Below are positions 8,710 to 17,268 of a stretch of 43,690 nucleotides of DNA, piece by piece. The notes under the pieces were generated by a model that had not been told where the DNA came from, did no database searches, and worked only from the letters and a program-made list of their open reading frames with translations. The position numbers and the translations under genes were made by a program. Source of the DNA: Bacillota bacterium. Its GTDB lineage: Bacteria > Bacillota > Clostridia > Tissierellales > Peptoniphilaceae. Position 1 is the stretch's first letter. Each line of letters opens with the position of its first letter. The stretch spans positions 1-43,690 of the forward strand of contig JAUNLQ010000010.1 in the NCBI GenBank assembly GCA_030532225.1, written 5' to 3'.

Positions 8710-8743
8710 AACAAGTGTGCATTCTATGCACGCTTGTTTTTTT
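8710..8743 (+). terminator. Internal terminator between mglB and mglA
   Basis: A 12-bp stem, 8710-8721 with 8727-8738 (one G:T pair), encloses the loop TTCTA and is followed by a T run to 8743. Placed 15 bases after mglB, it should cut most transcripts and let the binding protein be made in excess over the membrane complex, a common arrangement in ABC import operons. Confidence 0.85.
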
Positions 8744-8760
8744 AGAAGGCAGGTATTTTT

Positions 8761-10266
8761 ATGAGTGACTATATATTAGAAATGGAAAATATTTCCAAAT
8801 CATTTCCAGGTGTTAAAGCCTTAGATGATGTCTTCTTAAGAGTAAGACCTGGGACAGTCCATGCCCTAATGGGGGAAAATGGAGCTGGAAAATCTACCCT
8901 TATGAAAATCTTATTCGGAATCTATGATGAAGACAATGGAACAATTAAAATAAATGGAGAACAAGTGGAGATGAAAAACCCTAAAGATGCAATGGGAAAG
9001 GGAGTTTCTATGATCCACCAAGAACTTCAACCTATACCAATGATGACTATAGGAGAAAACATTTTTCTAGGGGACTATCCACTGGGAAAATTCAACTTAG
9101 TTGACCATGACACAATGTACAAAGAAACAGAAAAATATTTAGATGCAGTAAAATTAAAAGTAAGTCCAAAGACTCTTTTAAACGAACTAACTGTATCCCA
9201 AATGCAATCTGTAGAAATAGCCAAGGCCCTGTCCAAGGACTCAAAAATTATGATCATGGACGAGCCTACATCATCCCTAACCTCATCAGAAGTAAAAGTT
9301 CTTTTTTCAATAATAAGAGAGCTAACTGAACAAGGAATGGCAATTATTTATATTTCCCATAAGATGGATGAAATTCTAGAAATTTCTGATGAAATTACCA
9401 TAATGAGAGACGGTCAGTATGTTGGAACTTGGCCATCAGAAGAAATGACCAATGCTACCATAATAAAACACATGGTAGGTAGAGAACTGAAGTCCTTGTA
9501 CCCACCAAAGACTAACCAAGTAATAGATGAAAATGTCTTAGAGGTAGAAAACTTCACCTCACCAAATCCTATGTCCTTTAAAGACTGTAGCTTCCAACTA
9601 AAAAGAGGAGAAGTCCTAGGAGTAGGAGGTCTTGTAGGAGCCCAAAGAACTGAGCTCTTCTCAGCTATCTATGGTATAAGAGACCATGTAACAGGGACCA
9701 TAAAAAAAGACGGAACAGAAATTAGTATAAACAACCCAAAAGATTCTATAAAAAATGGCATAGCCCTACTAACAGAAGATAGAAGGGGAACAGGAATCTT
9801 TGGAGTTTTAAGTATAAGAGATAACACAGCCATAGCCTCCCTAAACAAATATATGGGCAATTATGGTTTACTATCACAGAAAAAACTAGATAATGCTACA
9901 AAAGAAGCCATATCTAGACTATCTATAAAAACCCCATCACTAGAGACCCAAATCGAGTCTTTATCAGGAGGTAACCAACAAAAGGTAATTATTTCAAGAT
10001 GGCTGGCCAACGACCCAGATATTCTAATCTTAGACGAACCAACAAGGGGAATTGACGTTGGAGCCAAGTATGAAATTTACCAAATAATCAACGACCTGGC
10101 AGCTGCAGGCAAGTCTATAATAATGATTTCCTCAGAAATGGGAGAACTTTTAGGAGTTTCTGACAGGATTATGGTTATGTGTGAAGGAAGAATTTCAGGA
10201 TTTTTAAAAGGTGGCAAGGAAACCACCCAAGAAGACGTAATGAGTCTAGCAACTAAGTACATGTAA
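8761..10266 (+). CDS. mglA: Galactose ABC importer ATPase, duplicated domain
   Basis: 501-aa ATP-binding subunit made of two fused ABC domains, as in MglA/RbsA of the CUT2 sugar importers. Domain 1: Walker A GENGAGKS at residues 38-45, signature LTVSQMQSVEIAKAL and Walker B IMIMDEPTSSLT. Domain 2: a degenerate Walker A region (GGLVGAQRTELF), TEDRRGTGIF, then LSGGNQQKV and ILILDEPTRGIDVG. The asymmetric second site is normal for the family. The gene follows the mglB terminator; AAGGCAGG lies about 8 bases before the ATG. It would be transcribed by read-through. The RbsA name is less likely given the MglB-type binding protein and gal genes. Confidence 0.93.
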   Translation: MSDYILEMENISKSFPGVKALDDVFLRVRPGTVHALMGENGAGKSTLMKILFGIYDEDNGTIKINGEQVEMKNPKDAMGKGVSMIHQELQPIPMMTIGENIFLGDYPLGKFNLVDHDTMYKETEKYLDAVKLKVSPKTLLNELTVSQMQSVEIAKALSKDSKIMIMDEPTSSLTSSEVKVLFSIIRELTEQGMAIIYISHKMDEILEISDEITIMRDGQYVGTWPSEEMTNATIIKHMVGRELKSLYPPKTNQVIDENVLEVENFTSPNPMSFKDCSFQLKRGEVLGVGGLVGAQRTELFSAIYGIRDHVTGTIKKDGTEISINNPKDSIKNGIALLTEDRRGTGIFGVLSIRDNTAIASLNKYMGNYGLLSQKKLDNATKEAISRLSIKTPSLETQIESLSGGNQQKVIISRWLANDPDILILDEPTRGIDVGAKYEIYQIINDLAAAGKSIIMISSEMGELLGVSDRIMVMCEGRISGFLKGGKETTQEDVMSLATKYM

Positions 10267-10276
10267 GGAGACAATC

Positions 10277-11266
10277 GTGGAAAATAGAAAAAAATATGAT
10301 TTTAAAGAATTTATGACTGATTACGCCCTGATAATAGTAGTAATACTTATGATTATATTTACAGGGGTAACCAGAAAAAACTTCTTATCTTTAAACAACT
10401 TATCAAACCTAATGGCCAATGTTTCAGTTAGGTTTATAATTGCCCTTGGGGTATCAGGCTGTTTGATTATAAAAGGAACAGACCTTTCAGCAGGACGTAT
10501 AGTAGGACTTTCAGCCCTAATAACAGGAACAATGGTACAAAATCCAGATTATCCATCAAAGTTTTTTGAAAATCTGCCTGACCTACCAATCTTTGTTCCC
10601 CTACTAATTGTATTGGCAGTATGTGCATTTTTCGGTTTAGTTAATGGACTAATAGTAGCCTATTTACATGTACCTCCATTCTTGGCTACCCTAGGCACCC
10701 AAATTATGATCTATGGTATAAACATGCTATACTCCCAAAACAAACCTATTGGTTACTTTAAAAGATCTTTTATCCAAATAGGCCAAGGAAAAATAGTATT
10801 CATTCCATATCTGGCCTTGGTGGCAACTATAGTAGGTATAATAATGTGGATACTCTTTAACAAAACTAGACATGGTAAATACATGTATGCCATAGGTGGT
10901 AACGAAGCAGCTGCAGAAGTATCTGGTGTAAATGTAGAAAAATCTAAAATTAAAATCTACACCCTAGCAGGATTTTTATATGGCCTAGCAGGATTCTTAT
11001 TAACAGCTAAAACTGGATCAGTAGGACCAGGTGTTGGCCAAGGTTACGAACTAGAAGCTATTGCATCAGCTACTATAGGTGGTGTTTCTACATCAGGTGG
11101 TCAAGGAACAATAACAGGAATACTATTAGGGGTATTCGTATTTGAATTACTAAAGATAGCCCTATCCTTCCTAGGAGTTTCTCCAGACATGACCAACGTA
11201 ATCCAAGGTATAGTTATAGTAATTGCTGTAGCCCTTGACGTTAGAAAGACCCTAGTTAGAAGATAA
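10277..11266 (+). CDS. mglC: Galactose ABC importer permease
   Basis: 329-aa polytopic membrane subunit of the CUT2 family. A charged cytoplasmic start (MENRKKYDFKEF) is followed by about eight to ten hydrophobic helices; family motifs include GTDLSAGRIVGLSALI, VPPFLATLGTQ and the cytoplasmic loop RHGKYMYAIGGNEAAAEVSGV that contacts the ATPase. The start is GTG, 11 bases after the mglA stop, preceded by AAGGAGA. The length is normal. It forms the translocation channel with MglA and receives sugar from MglB. A weak hairpin follows the stop. Confidence 0.93.
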   Translation: MENRKKYDFKEFMTDYALIIVVILMIIFTGVTRKNFLSLNNLSNLMANVSVRFIIALGVSGCLIIKGTDLSAGRIVGLSALITGTMVQNPDYPSKFFENLPDLPIFVPLLIVLAVCAFFGLVNGLIVAYLHVPPFLATLGTQIMIYGINMLYSQNKPIGYFKRSFIQIGQGKIVFIPYLALVATIVGIIMWILFNKTRHGKYMYAIGGNEAAAEVSGVNVEKSKIKIYTLAGFLYGLAGFLLTAKTGSVGPGVGQGYELEAIASATIGGVSTSGGQGTITGILLGVFVFELLKIALSFLGVSPDMTNVIQGIVIVIAVALDVRKTLVRR

Positions 11267-11275
11267 TATTTGCTT

Positions 11276-11302
11276 AAAAGGCCTTGCTTAGTCAAGGCTT
11301 TT
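11276..11302 (+). terminator. Weak hairpin after mglC
   Basis: GCCTTG (11281-11286) pairs with CAAGGC (11293-11298), with A4/T4 flanks and only four T after the stem. Probably partial termination or a processing site between the importer genes and the Leloir genes. Confidence 0.5.
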
Positions 11303-11320
11303 GCTATTAAAGGGGACAAT

Positions 11321-12202
11321 ATGAAAATTTATCAGGGAAAACACTACAATAAAGACGTATATATATTAGAAAATGACCAAATACACGTAAAGGTCCTAAA
11401 AGACTTTGGAGCAAAAATAGTATCTATTTATAAGAAAGACCAGGACTTTGAACTTTTATTTCAAGCCAGTGATAAAACTTACAAGGACCCAAATTTAGGA
11501 GACAACTTTGAAGACTATGACAGGTCTGGCATAGACGATATGCTACCTACTATAGATTCTTGCCTTTATCCAAATTCCTATAAGAGACTAAATGACCATG
11601 GAGACCTTTGGGCCCAAAAATGGGACTATGAGATAAAGGAAGATTCCCTACTTTGTAAGGTAAGATGTGATTCTCTAAAGCTAGATCTTTATAGGGAAAT
11701 TTTCTTAGAAGAAGACCAAGTTAGACTGGCCTATAAGCTCAAAAATTTAACCCAACAAGACCACTATTATCTTTGGGCCTTTCATGGCCTTATGAACTTT
11801 AATGATTCTACTGTCTTAGACTTTGGAAATGCTGGTCAAATTATAAATGTAATAGATGGCCAGGCCTATGATTTTGATTACAGAAATTTAGGGGCCTATC
11901 CAGACAAAAAGTCCTATAAATTTTACTTCCAAGACCCAGTAGAAAAGGGTCAGGTAGATGTTTATTATGGCCAAGAAAATGTTCATCTACAAATGAACTT
12001 TGATACAAAAATAAATAAATATCTTGGAGTCTGGCTTACTAAGGGAGGCCTAAAAGGTGAATACAACTTTGCCATAGAGCCAAGTTCAGCTTACTATGAC
12101 TCCCTAGAAAAAGCCTATGAAAACCACAAGGTTTCCCAAATAGCTTCTAAAGAAGAAAAAACTTGGACCCTAAACTTAAAACTTATGAAAGGAAATAAAT
12201 AA
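11321..12202 (+). CDS. Aldose 1-epimerase-like protein (galactose mutarotase family)
   Basis: 293-aa cytoplasmic beta-sandwich enzyme likely to interconvert alpha and beta anomers of galactose ahead of galactokinase. Candidate active-site residues as in GalM: His93 in NDHGDLW, His155 in WAFHGLMNF and the catalytic-base Glu253 in FAIEPSSAYYDSL. The frame is open upstream to 11270, but the ATG at 11321 is chosen because AAAGGGGAC sits just before it and the upstream part is the mglC hairpin. Sequence around the motifs (GDNFEDYDRSGIDDMLPT) is not that of classical GalM, so it belongs to a divergent branch and could act on another sugar. It overlaps galT by one base, tying it to the Leloir genes. 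Confidence 0.78.
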   Translation: MKIYQGKHYNKDVYILENDQIHVKVLKDFGAKIVSIYKKDQDFELLFQASDKTYKDPNLGDNFEDYDRSGIDDMLPTIDSCLYPNSYKRLNDHGDLWAQKWDYEIKEDSLLCKVRCDSLKLDLYREIFLEEDQVRLAYKLKNLTQQDHYYLWAFHGLMNFNDSTVLDFGNAGQIINVIDGQAYDFDYRNLGAYPDKKSYKFYFQDPVEKGQVDVYYGQENVHLQMNFDTKINKYLGVWLTKGGLKGEYNFAIEPSSAYYDSLEKAYENHKVSQIASKEEKTWTLNLKLMKGNK

Positions 12203-13182
12203 TGGCAGAATTAAGATACAACCCCCTATTAGACGACTGGACAATGGTAAGTGCAGACAGGTCCAAAAGGCCAGACATGCCTAAAGATTTTTGTCCATTT
12301 TGTCCAGGGTCAGGCAAGGTACCAGAGACCTATGACGTTTTAAAATACGATAACGACTTTCCAATTTTGTCTCAAAATCCACCACAGCCAGATAATATTG
12401 GTTCAGACTTTTATAAGACCCAAGAATCCTATGGCAAGTGTGAAGTAATTTTGTATTCACCAGACCATGAAGGCAAGTTCTATGATCTTAGCCAGGACCA
12501 TATAGAAAAGTTAGTGAGACTTTGGATAGAAAGATTTGAAGAATTAAAAAAAGACCAAAAAATAAAATACATTTTGCCTTTTGAAAACAAGGGCAAAGAA
12601 GTTGGCACAACAATGATCCATCCCCATGGCCAAATTTATGCCTATCCAATAATGCCTTTGAGACTAAGATTAGAACTAAAAAATTCCAAGGCCTACTTTG
12701 AAAAGACAGGGACTAACATTTATGACCAAATAATTAAAGATGAAAAAGACTTTGAAAAGAGAATTGTCTTTGAAAATGATTCTTTTATAGTTTTGCTACC
12801 ATTTTTTGCCAACTATCCTTTTGAAACCTATATTATAGCCAAGGACAAAATCAGTTCCTTCTCAGATTTTAATGACAAGTTAGTTACTGATTTTGCTAGA
12901 ACTTTGAAAGAATTAACTGGAGCCTTTGACCAGGTTTATAACAAGGCCTTTCCATATATGATGGCCATTTACCAAGAGCCAGTAAACTCTCCTGAATATG
13001 AAGGAGCCAAGGATTTTTATAGGTTTAATGTAAAATTTTTCCCACCACTAAGGGGAGAAAATTCAATAAAATACAACGCCTCTTCTGAAACAGCTGCCTG
13101 GGTACATGGAAACCCAAGGAGAGTTGAAGAAACTGCTGAAGAACTTAGAAGAGCCTATAGGAGTTTTATAAATGAAGGATGA
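12202..13182 (+). CDS. galT: Galactose-1-phosphate uridylyltransferase
   Basis: 326-aa HIT-superfamily enzyme exchanging UMP between UDP-glucose and galactose 1-phosphate, the second Leloir step. The metal-binding Cys pair Cys31/Cys34 lies in FCPFCPGS, and the catalytic motif HPHGQ is at residues 140-144, with His142 expected to be the uridylylated nucleophile. This is the class I (GalT1-like) type rather than the long class II form common in many Firmicutes. The start codon overlaps the upstream stop (TAATG) and the 3' end overlaps galK by 11 bases, so translation is coupled through the three genes. No galE is present here; UDP-glucose 4-epimerase must be encoded elsewhere. Confidence 0.93.
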   Translation: MAELRYNPLLDDWTMVSADRSKRPDMPKDFCPFCPGSGKVPETYDVLKYDNDFPILSQNPPQPDNIGSDFYKTQESYGKCEVILYSPDHEGKFYDLSQDHIEKLVRLWIERFEELKKDQKIKYILPFENKGKEVGTTMIHPHGQIYAYPIMPLRLRLELKNSKAYFEKTGTNIYDQIIKDEKDFEKRIVFENDSFIVLLPFFANYPFETYIIAKDKISSFSDFNDKLVTDFARTLKELTGAFDQVYNKAFPYMMAIYQEPVNSPEYEGAKDFYRFNVKFFPPLRGENSIKYNASSETAAWVHGNPRRVEETAEELRRAYRSFINEG

Positions 13183-14344
13183 TAAGAAAATATTAGAAAA
13201 CCTGGCCAAGGTTTTTGCAGAAAAATTCCCAGGAAATCCTAGAAAGTTTTTCGCCCCATCAAGAATAAATATAATTGGGGAGCACATTGACTACAACGGT
13301 GGATCCACCTTACCTTGTGCTATAGAAATTGGAACTTATGCCTTTGCTAGAGAAAATGGACTAAATAAAATTAGGGCCTATTCAGTAAACCTTGAATCCT
13401 ATGGAGAACTAGACCTGGAAAATTTAGTCTATGACAAGAACTTAGGCTGGCTAAATTACCTAGGAGGTATGGCCAAGTACATCAAAGAAGCAGGCTATGA
13501 ATTTTCAGGCTTTGACCTAGTTGTTGAAGGCAACATTCCAACAGGATCTGGCCTATCATCATCTGCCTCCCTGGAAGTATTAGTTGGCCAAGTTATAAAA
13601 AGTCTCTTTAACTTGGAAATTTCCTATGTTGATTTGGCTATACTTGGTATGAAAACTGAAAATGATTATTTAGACCTACAAACTGGAATTATGGACCAAT
13701 TTGCCATAGCCATGGGCAGGGAAAACTCTGCCATACTTTTGGATACTGCAAGTCTAGACTATTCCTATATAGATGTGGATCTAAAAAATCTTGAAATACT
13801 AATATTAAACACTAACAAACCAAGGTCCCTAGTAGAATCAAAGTACAATGAAAGAAGGGAAGAGACCCAAACAGCCCTATATATTCTAAAAAAATATGTA
13901 GACATAGAAAATATTTGTCAGCTTTCAAGCTTTGAAAATTGGGAAGAAATTCTCCTTCACATAGAGGACAAGACCTTGTATAAAAGGGCTAGACACTGTG
14001 TAGAAGAAGACCTTAGAGTCAAGGCCATGGTCAAGGCAATGAGAGACGAAGACTACCAAAAAATGGGCAAGCTTTTAGATGATTCTCACAGGTCTTTAAG
14101 GGATTTCTATCAAGTAACAGGCAAGGAACTAGATGCAATTACTGAAGGAGCTAGAATGGCTGAAGGCTGTTTAGGAGCTAGAATGACTGGTGGCGGATTT
14201 TCAGGTTGTGCCATAGCCTTAGTAGAAAAAGAGGCCAAAGAAAAATTTAGCCAACAAGTTAAGGCCTATTACAAAGAAAAAACATCTAGAAATGCAGACA
14301 TAATTTCTTCTAATATTGGTTCAGGACCAAGGGAGATTTTATAA
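13172..14344 (+). CDS. galK: Galactokinase
   Basis: 390-aa GHMP kinase phosphorylating galactose at C1 with ATP. The galactokinase signature is near the N-terminus (PSRINIIGEHIDYNGG, residues 29-44). The ATP-binding GHMP loop IPTGSGLSSSA is at residues 122-132, a catalytic Asp is expected in the TGIMDQFAIAMG region, and the C-terminal motif GARMTGGGFSGCAI is intact. Full length. It starts inside the end of galT and is the last gene of the galactose operon, followed by a terminator. Confidence 0.95.
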   Translation: MKDDKKILENLAKVFAEKFPGNPRKFFAPSRINIIGEHIDYNGGSTLPCAIEIGTYAFARENGLNKIRAYSVNLESYGELDLENLVYDKNLGWLNYLGGMAKYIKEAGYEFSGFDLVVEGNIPTGSGLSSSASLEVLVGQVIKSLFNLEISYVDLAILGMKTENDYLDLQTGIMDQFAIAMGRENSAILLDTASLDYSYIDVDLKNLEILILNTNKPRSLVESKYNERREETQTALYILKKYVDIENICQLSSFENWEEILLHIEDKTLYKRARHCVEEDLRVKAMVKAMRDEDYQKMGKLLDDSHRSLRDFYQVTGKELDAITEGARMAEGCLGARMTGGGFSGCAIALVEKEAKEKFSQQVKAYYKEKTSRNADIISSNIGSGPREIL

Positions 14345-14351
14345 GGACAAG

Positions 14352-14382
14352 AGGCTGATCAGAAAATGGTCAGTCTTTTTTT
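14352..14382 (+). terminator. Terminator of the gal operon
   Basis: The arms at 14352-14360 and 14368-14376 form a 9-bp stem with two G:T pairs and a 7-base loop, followed by T7 to 14382. Confidence 0.75.
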
Positions 14383-14437
14383 GAGCCTAGAATTAAAGCT
14401 TAATAATAGGCTATAATACAAACATAGGAGGCAGTAT

Positions 14438-15397
14438 ATGAACAAATTAAAAACATATTTTATAGGAAGTTTATTGTTATTTTTGGCTTTATTTTCTCTA
14501 ATAGTTTTGAACCAAACAATTTCCTTGTATAATAACTTATCACAAATTCACCCAGCCTTAGGTCTTGTGGCAGTGGTTCTTGCCTTGATATTATTATTTG
14601 TTTTAATATTTTTTCAGGTCTTTGTTATTTTTAAATATCCAAAAGTAAAGAAGTTAGGAAAAAATCCTAGCAGAGAAGAAATAGAAAAATTTAAAAATGA
14701 AAGAATAGCCAGGCTAGAAAAAAACAAAAGCCTAAAACAACTTGGTTACAGCTTTGAGAACAAGTCCCAGGACCAAATCCTAGAAGAAACAGACCAGCTT
14801 CTAAAAGAAAAAGCCATGGAAGTAACAAAGAAAAACGCCAACTCCATATTTTTAACTACAGCAGTTTCACAAAATGGAGCCTTAGATTCTCTAAGTGTTT
14901 TGTTTAGTTTAGGTCTTATGGTTTATCAAATAATAGAAATTTATGAAAACAGGCCAGACCTTAAAAGAGTAATTTATCTTTATAGCCAAATAGCATCTGT
15001 TGTTTTAGTAGCAGGGTCTATTGAAGATTTAGATTTGATTGAGGAACAAATCGAACCTCTTTTAACTAGCTTGTTGTCATCTTCAATTTTTGCAGCAATT
15101 CCAGGAGCTATATCTATAGCCAATATTGTTTCTAATTCTTTGGTAGAAGGGTCGGTAAATGCCCTACTAACTCTTAGAGTTGGCATAGTAACCACCAGGT
15201 ACTTGTCCTCATCAATTGAAATGGACAAAAAATCCTTGCGAAAGGGAGCATTTTTAGAAGCGACAGGTCTTCTAGGCTCCATTATTGTAAATAACAGCTA
15301 CAAAGTTATAAAATCCATTACTAAGGCTACTAAAAAGGCAACTATCGATAAAATCAAAAACCCTTTTAACAAATTTAAGGACCTAGAAGAAGTTTAA
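14438..15397 (+). CDS. DUF697-like membrane protein
   Basis: 319-aa protein of unknown function. Two N-terminal helices (about residues 7-28 and 40-63) are followed by a charged, coiled-coil-like stretch (residues 70-120, rich in Lys/Glu). A hydrophobic C-terminal half follows (AVSQNGALDSLSVLFSLGLM, YSQIASVVLVAGSIED, then SSIFAAIPGAISIANIVSNS and GSVNALLTLRVGIVTTRYL) that resembles DUF697/YcjF-type proteins. The C-terminus is basic. It has AGGAGG before its ATG and a TATAAT at 14412-14417, though no clear -35 is seen, so it is probably a single-gene unit between gal and pepP. Some DUF697 proteins accompany GTPases; none is beside it here. Confidence 0.6.
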   Translation: MNKLKTYFIGSLLLFLALFSLIVLNQTISLYNNLSQIHPALGLVAVVLALILLFVLIFFQVFVIFKYPKVKKLGKNPSREEIEKFKNERIARLEKNKSLKQLGYSFENKSQDQILEETDQLLKEKAMEVTKKNANSIFLTTAVSQNGALDSLSVLFSLGLMVYQIIEIYENRPDLKRVIYLYSQIASVVLVAGSIEDLDLIEEQIEPLLTSLLSSSIFAAIPGAISIANIVSNSLVEGSVNALLTLRVGIVTTRYLSSSIEMDKKSLRKGAFLEATGLLGSIIVNNSYKVIKSITKATKKATIDKIKNPFNKFKDLEEV

Positions 15398-15410
15398 ACT
15401 CTACTAAGAC

Positions 15411-15440
15411 TTGGAAGAAAAAGGACTTTTAGTATATAAT
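15411..15440 (+). promoter_or_regulatory. Promoter of pepP-uvrC-hprK
   Basis: TTGGAA at 15411-15416, 18-base spacer, TATAAT at 15435-15440 (a second TATAAT follows at 15441-15446), about 50 bases before the pepP start. Confidence 0.6.
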
Positions 15441-15489
15441 TATAATATTAGTTTGTAGCGAAAAATTTAAAATATATGAGGTGATTTAT

Positions 15490-17265
15490 ATGGACGCAAA
15501 CAAAAAATTAGGAATGCTAAGGAATCTTATGGCTGAATATAGACTTGATGCCTATGTAGTTTCTAACGCAGATCCACACTTTTCTGAATACCTACCAGAA
15601 AGATACAGACAAATAAGATGGTTAACAAATTTTTCTGGCTCAAATGCCTTGGTTTTAGTGACCAATGACCAGGCTCTTTTGTGGACAGATGGTAGATACT
15701 TTGTCCAAGCTGAAAAAGAAATAGCTGGATCAGAATTTAAGATGATGAAAATGGCCACTCCAGGCTATCCAAATATATACCAAATGATAGGCAAGCTTCT
15801 ACCAGAAGGAAGAAGGCTGGGAGTAGACAGGGCCATACTTTCTCAAGCTGACTATGAAAAATATGAAGAAATTTCCAATAAAAATGGCATAGACCTAGTT
15901 GACGACCACGATTTGATTTCTGAAATATGGACTGACAGACCTGAAATAACAAAAAATCCTGCCTATGTTCATGATCTGAAATTTGCAGGCAAGTCTGCCC
16001 AAGAAAAAATCCAAGAACTAAGAGACCTACTAAAGGAAGCAGGGGCTCAGGGAACAATTATATCATCTCTAGTAGATGTGGCTTGGCTTTATAATATTAG
16101 GGGAACAGACATAGCCAACAACCCAGTTGTAACAGCCTATGCCTATGTGGACCAAACAAGCGCCAACATTTTTATAGACGAAGAAAAACTTTCTTTAGAA
16201 ATTCTAGATCACTTTAAAGAAAATGGAGTAGATTATTTAAAATACTCTGAAGTTTTTGCTAAGGCAAATAATCTTAGAAACATGACCCTTCTTTTAGACA
16301 AAAAAACAAGTGCCAGGTCTATATTTAAGGTCTTAGATGATTCTGTAAAAGTTATAGACTCAATAGACCTAACAACAAAGCTAAAAGCCATAAAAAATGA
16401 TCTTGAAATAAAAAACCAAAAACACGCCTATATAAAAGACGGTGTTGCCTTAACTAAATTTATCTATTGGCTAAAACACCACGAAAACATTGAAACAGAA
16501 GATGAATATACAGTAGGAGAAAAGCTAGAAGAATTTAGAAAAGCCCAAGAATACTATGTTGAGCCATCCTTTGATACTATAGCAGCCTACAAGGAAAATG
16601 CAGCAATGATGCACTACAAGGCCAGCCAAGCAGGAGCAAAAAAACTTGCCAGGGAAGGATTTTTACTTGTAGACTCAGGTGGCCAATACTATGACGGAAC
16701 AACAGATACAACAAGGACCATAGCCCTAGGCGACCTTTCAGATGAAGAGAAAAAGGACTTTACCCTAACTTTAAAGGGCCACATGGACCTAATGAACACA
16801 GTTTTCCTTCAAGGCACAACTGGCTTTGCTTTAGATGCAATTTGTAGAAGACCTTTATGGCTTAACAGGTCTGATTATAAAAGTGGAACAGGCCATGGAG
16901 TTGGATTTTTCCTAGGAGTTCACGAAGGACCTCAATCAATTTCACCAAGACCAGGTGGAGCTGCCCTAGAAACTTCCATGGTAGTAACTATTGAACCAGG
17001 AGTTTATAAGGAAGGCAAACACGGCATAAGAACAGAAAATGTAGCCATAGTTGTAGAAGACGAAAAAAATCTTGATGGCCAATTCTTAAGCTTTGAATGT
17101 ATGTCCTTTGTGCCAATAGACATAGATGCCATTGATCCATCTTTATTAAACGACCAAGACAAAAAATATATTAATGACTACCACAAAGCAGTATACGAAA
17201 AAATTTCTGACTATTTAACTAGAGAGGAGGCTGCTTGGCTCAAAGAAGTAACTAGAGCCATATAG
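15490..17265 (+). CDS. pepP: Xaa-Pro aminopeptidase (M24B, long form)
   Basis: Cytoplasmic metallopeptidase removing the N-terminal residue before proline; 591 aa, the three-domain long form like eukaryotic aminopeptidase P1 rather than the roughly 360-440-aa bacterial PepQ/PepP. Two creatinase-like N-terminal domains (residues 1-300) precede the pita-bread catalytic domain. All five dinuclear-metal ligands can be seen: Asp395 and Asp406 (DSGGQYYDGTTD), His469 (GTGHGVGF), Glu502 (TIEPGVY) and Glu516 (RTENVA). The ATG at 15490 is chosen over the in-frame GTG at 15481 because GAGGTGAT at 15478-15485 is its ribosome-binding site. It fits a peptide-using anaerobe. Three bases separate it from uvrC. 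Confidence 0.92.
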   Translation: MDANKKLGMLRNLMAEYRLDAYVVSNADPHFSEYLPERYRQIRWLTNFSGSNALVLVTNDQALLWTDGRYFVQAEKEIAGSEFKMMKMATPGYPNIYQMIGKLLPEGRRLGVDRAILSQADYEKYEEISNKNGIDLVDDHDLISEIWTDRPEITKNPAYVHDLKFAGKSAQEKIQELRDLLKEAGAQGTIISSLVDVAWLYNIRGTDIANNPVVTAYAYVDQTSANIFIDEEKLSLEILDHFKENGVDYLKYSEVFAKANNLRNMTLLLDKKTSARSIFKVLDDSVKVIDSIDLTTKLKAIKNDLEIKNQKHAYIKDGVALTKFIYWLKHHENIETEDEYTVGEKLEEFRKAQEYYVEPSFDTIAAYKENAAMMHYKASQAGAKKLAREGFLLVDSGGQYYDGTTDTTRTIALGDLSDEEKKDFTLTLKGHMDLMNTVFLQGTTGFALDAICRRPLWLNRSDYKSGTGHGVGFFLGVHEGPQSISPRPGGAALETSMVVTIEPGVYKEGKHGIRTENVAIVVEDEKNLDGQFLSFECMSFVPIDIDAIDPSLLNDQDKKYINDYHKAVYEKISDYLTREEAAWLKEVTRAI

Positions 17266-17268
17266 CCA

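Noticed and set aside
11270..11320. Upstream extension of the aldose-epimerase-like gene
   Set aside because: It lies in the mglC hairpin and lacks a ribosome-binding site, whereas ATG 11321 has a good one.
14980..15282. 100-codon minus-strand frame opposite the DUF697-like gene
   Set aside because: No start signal and the plus-strand frame has coherent membrane-protein character.
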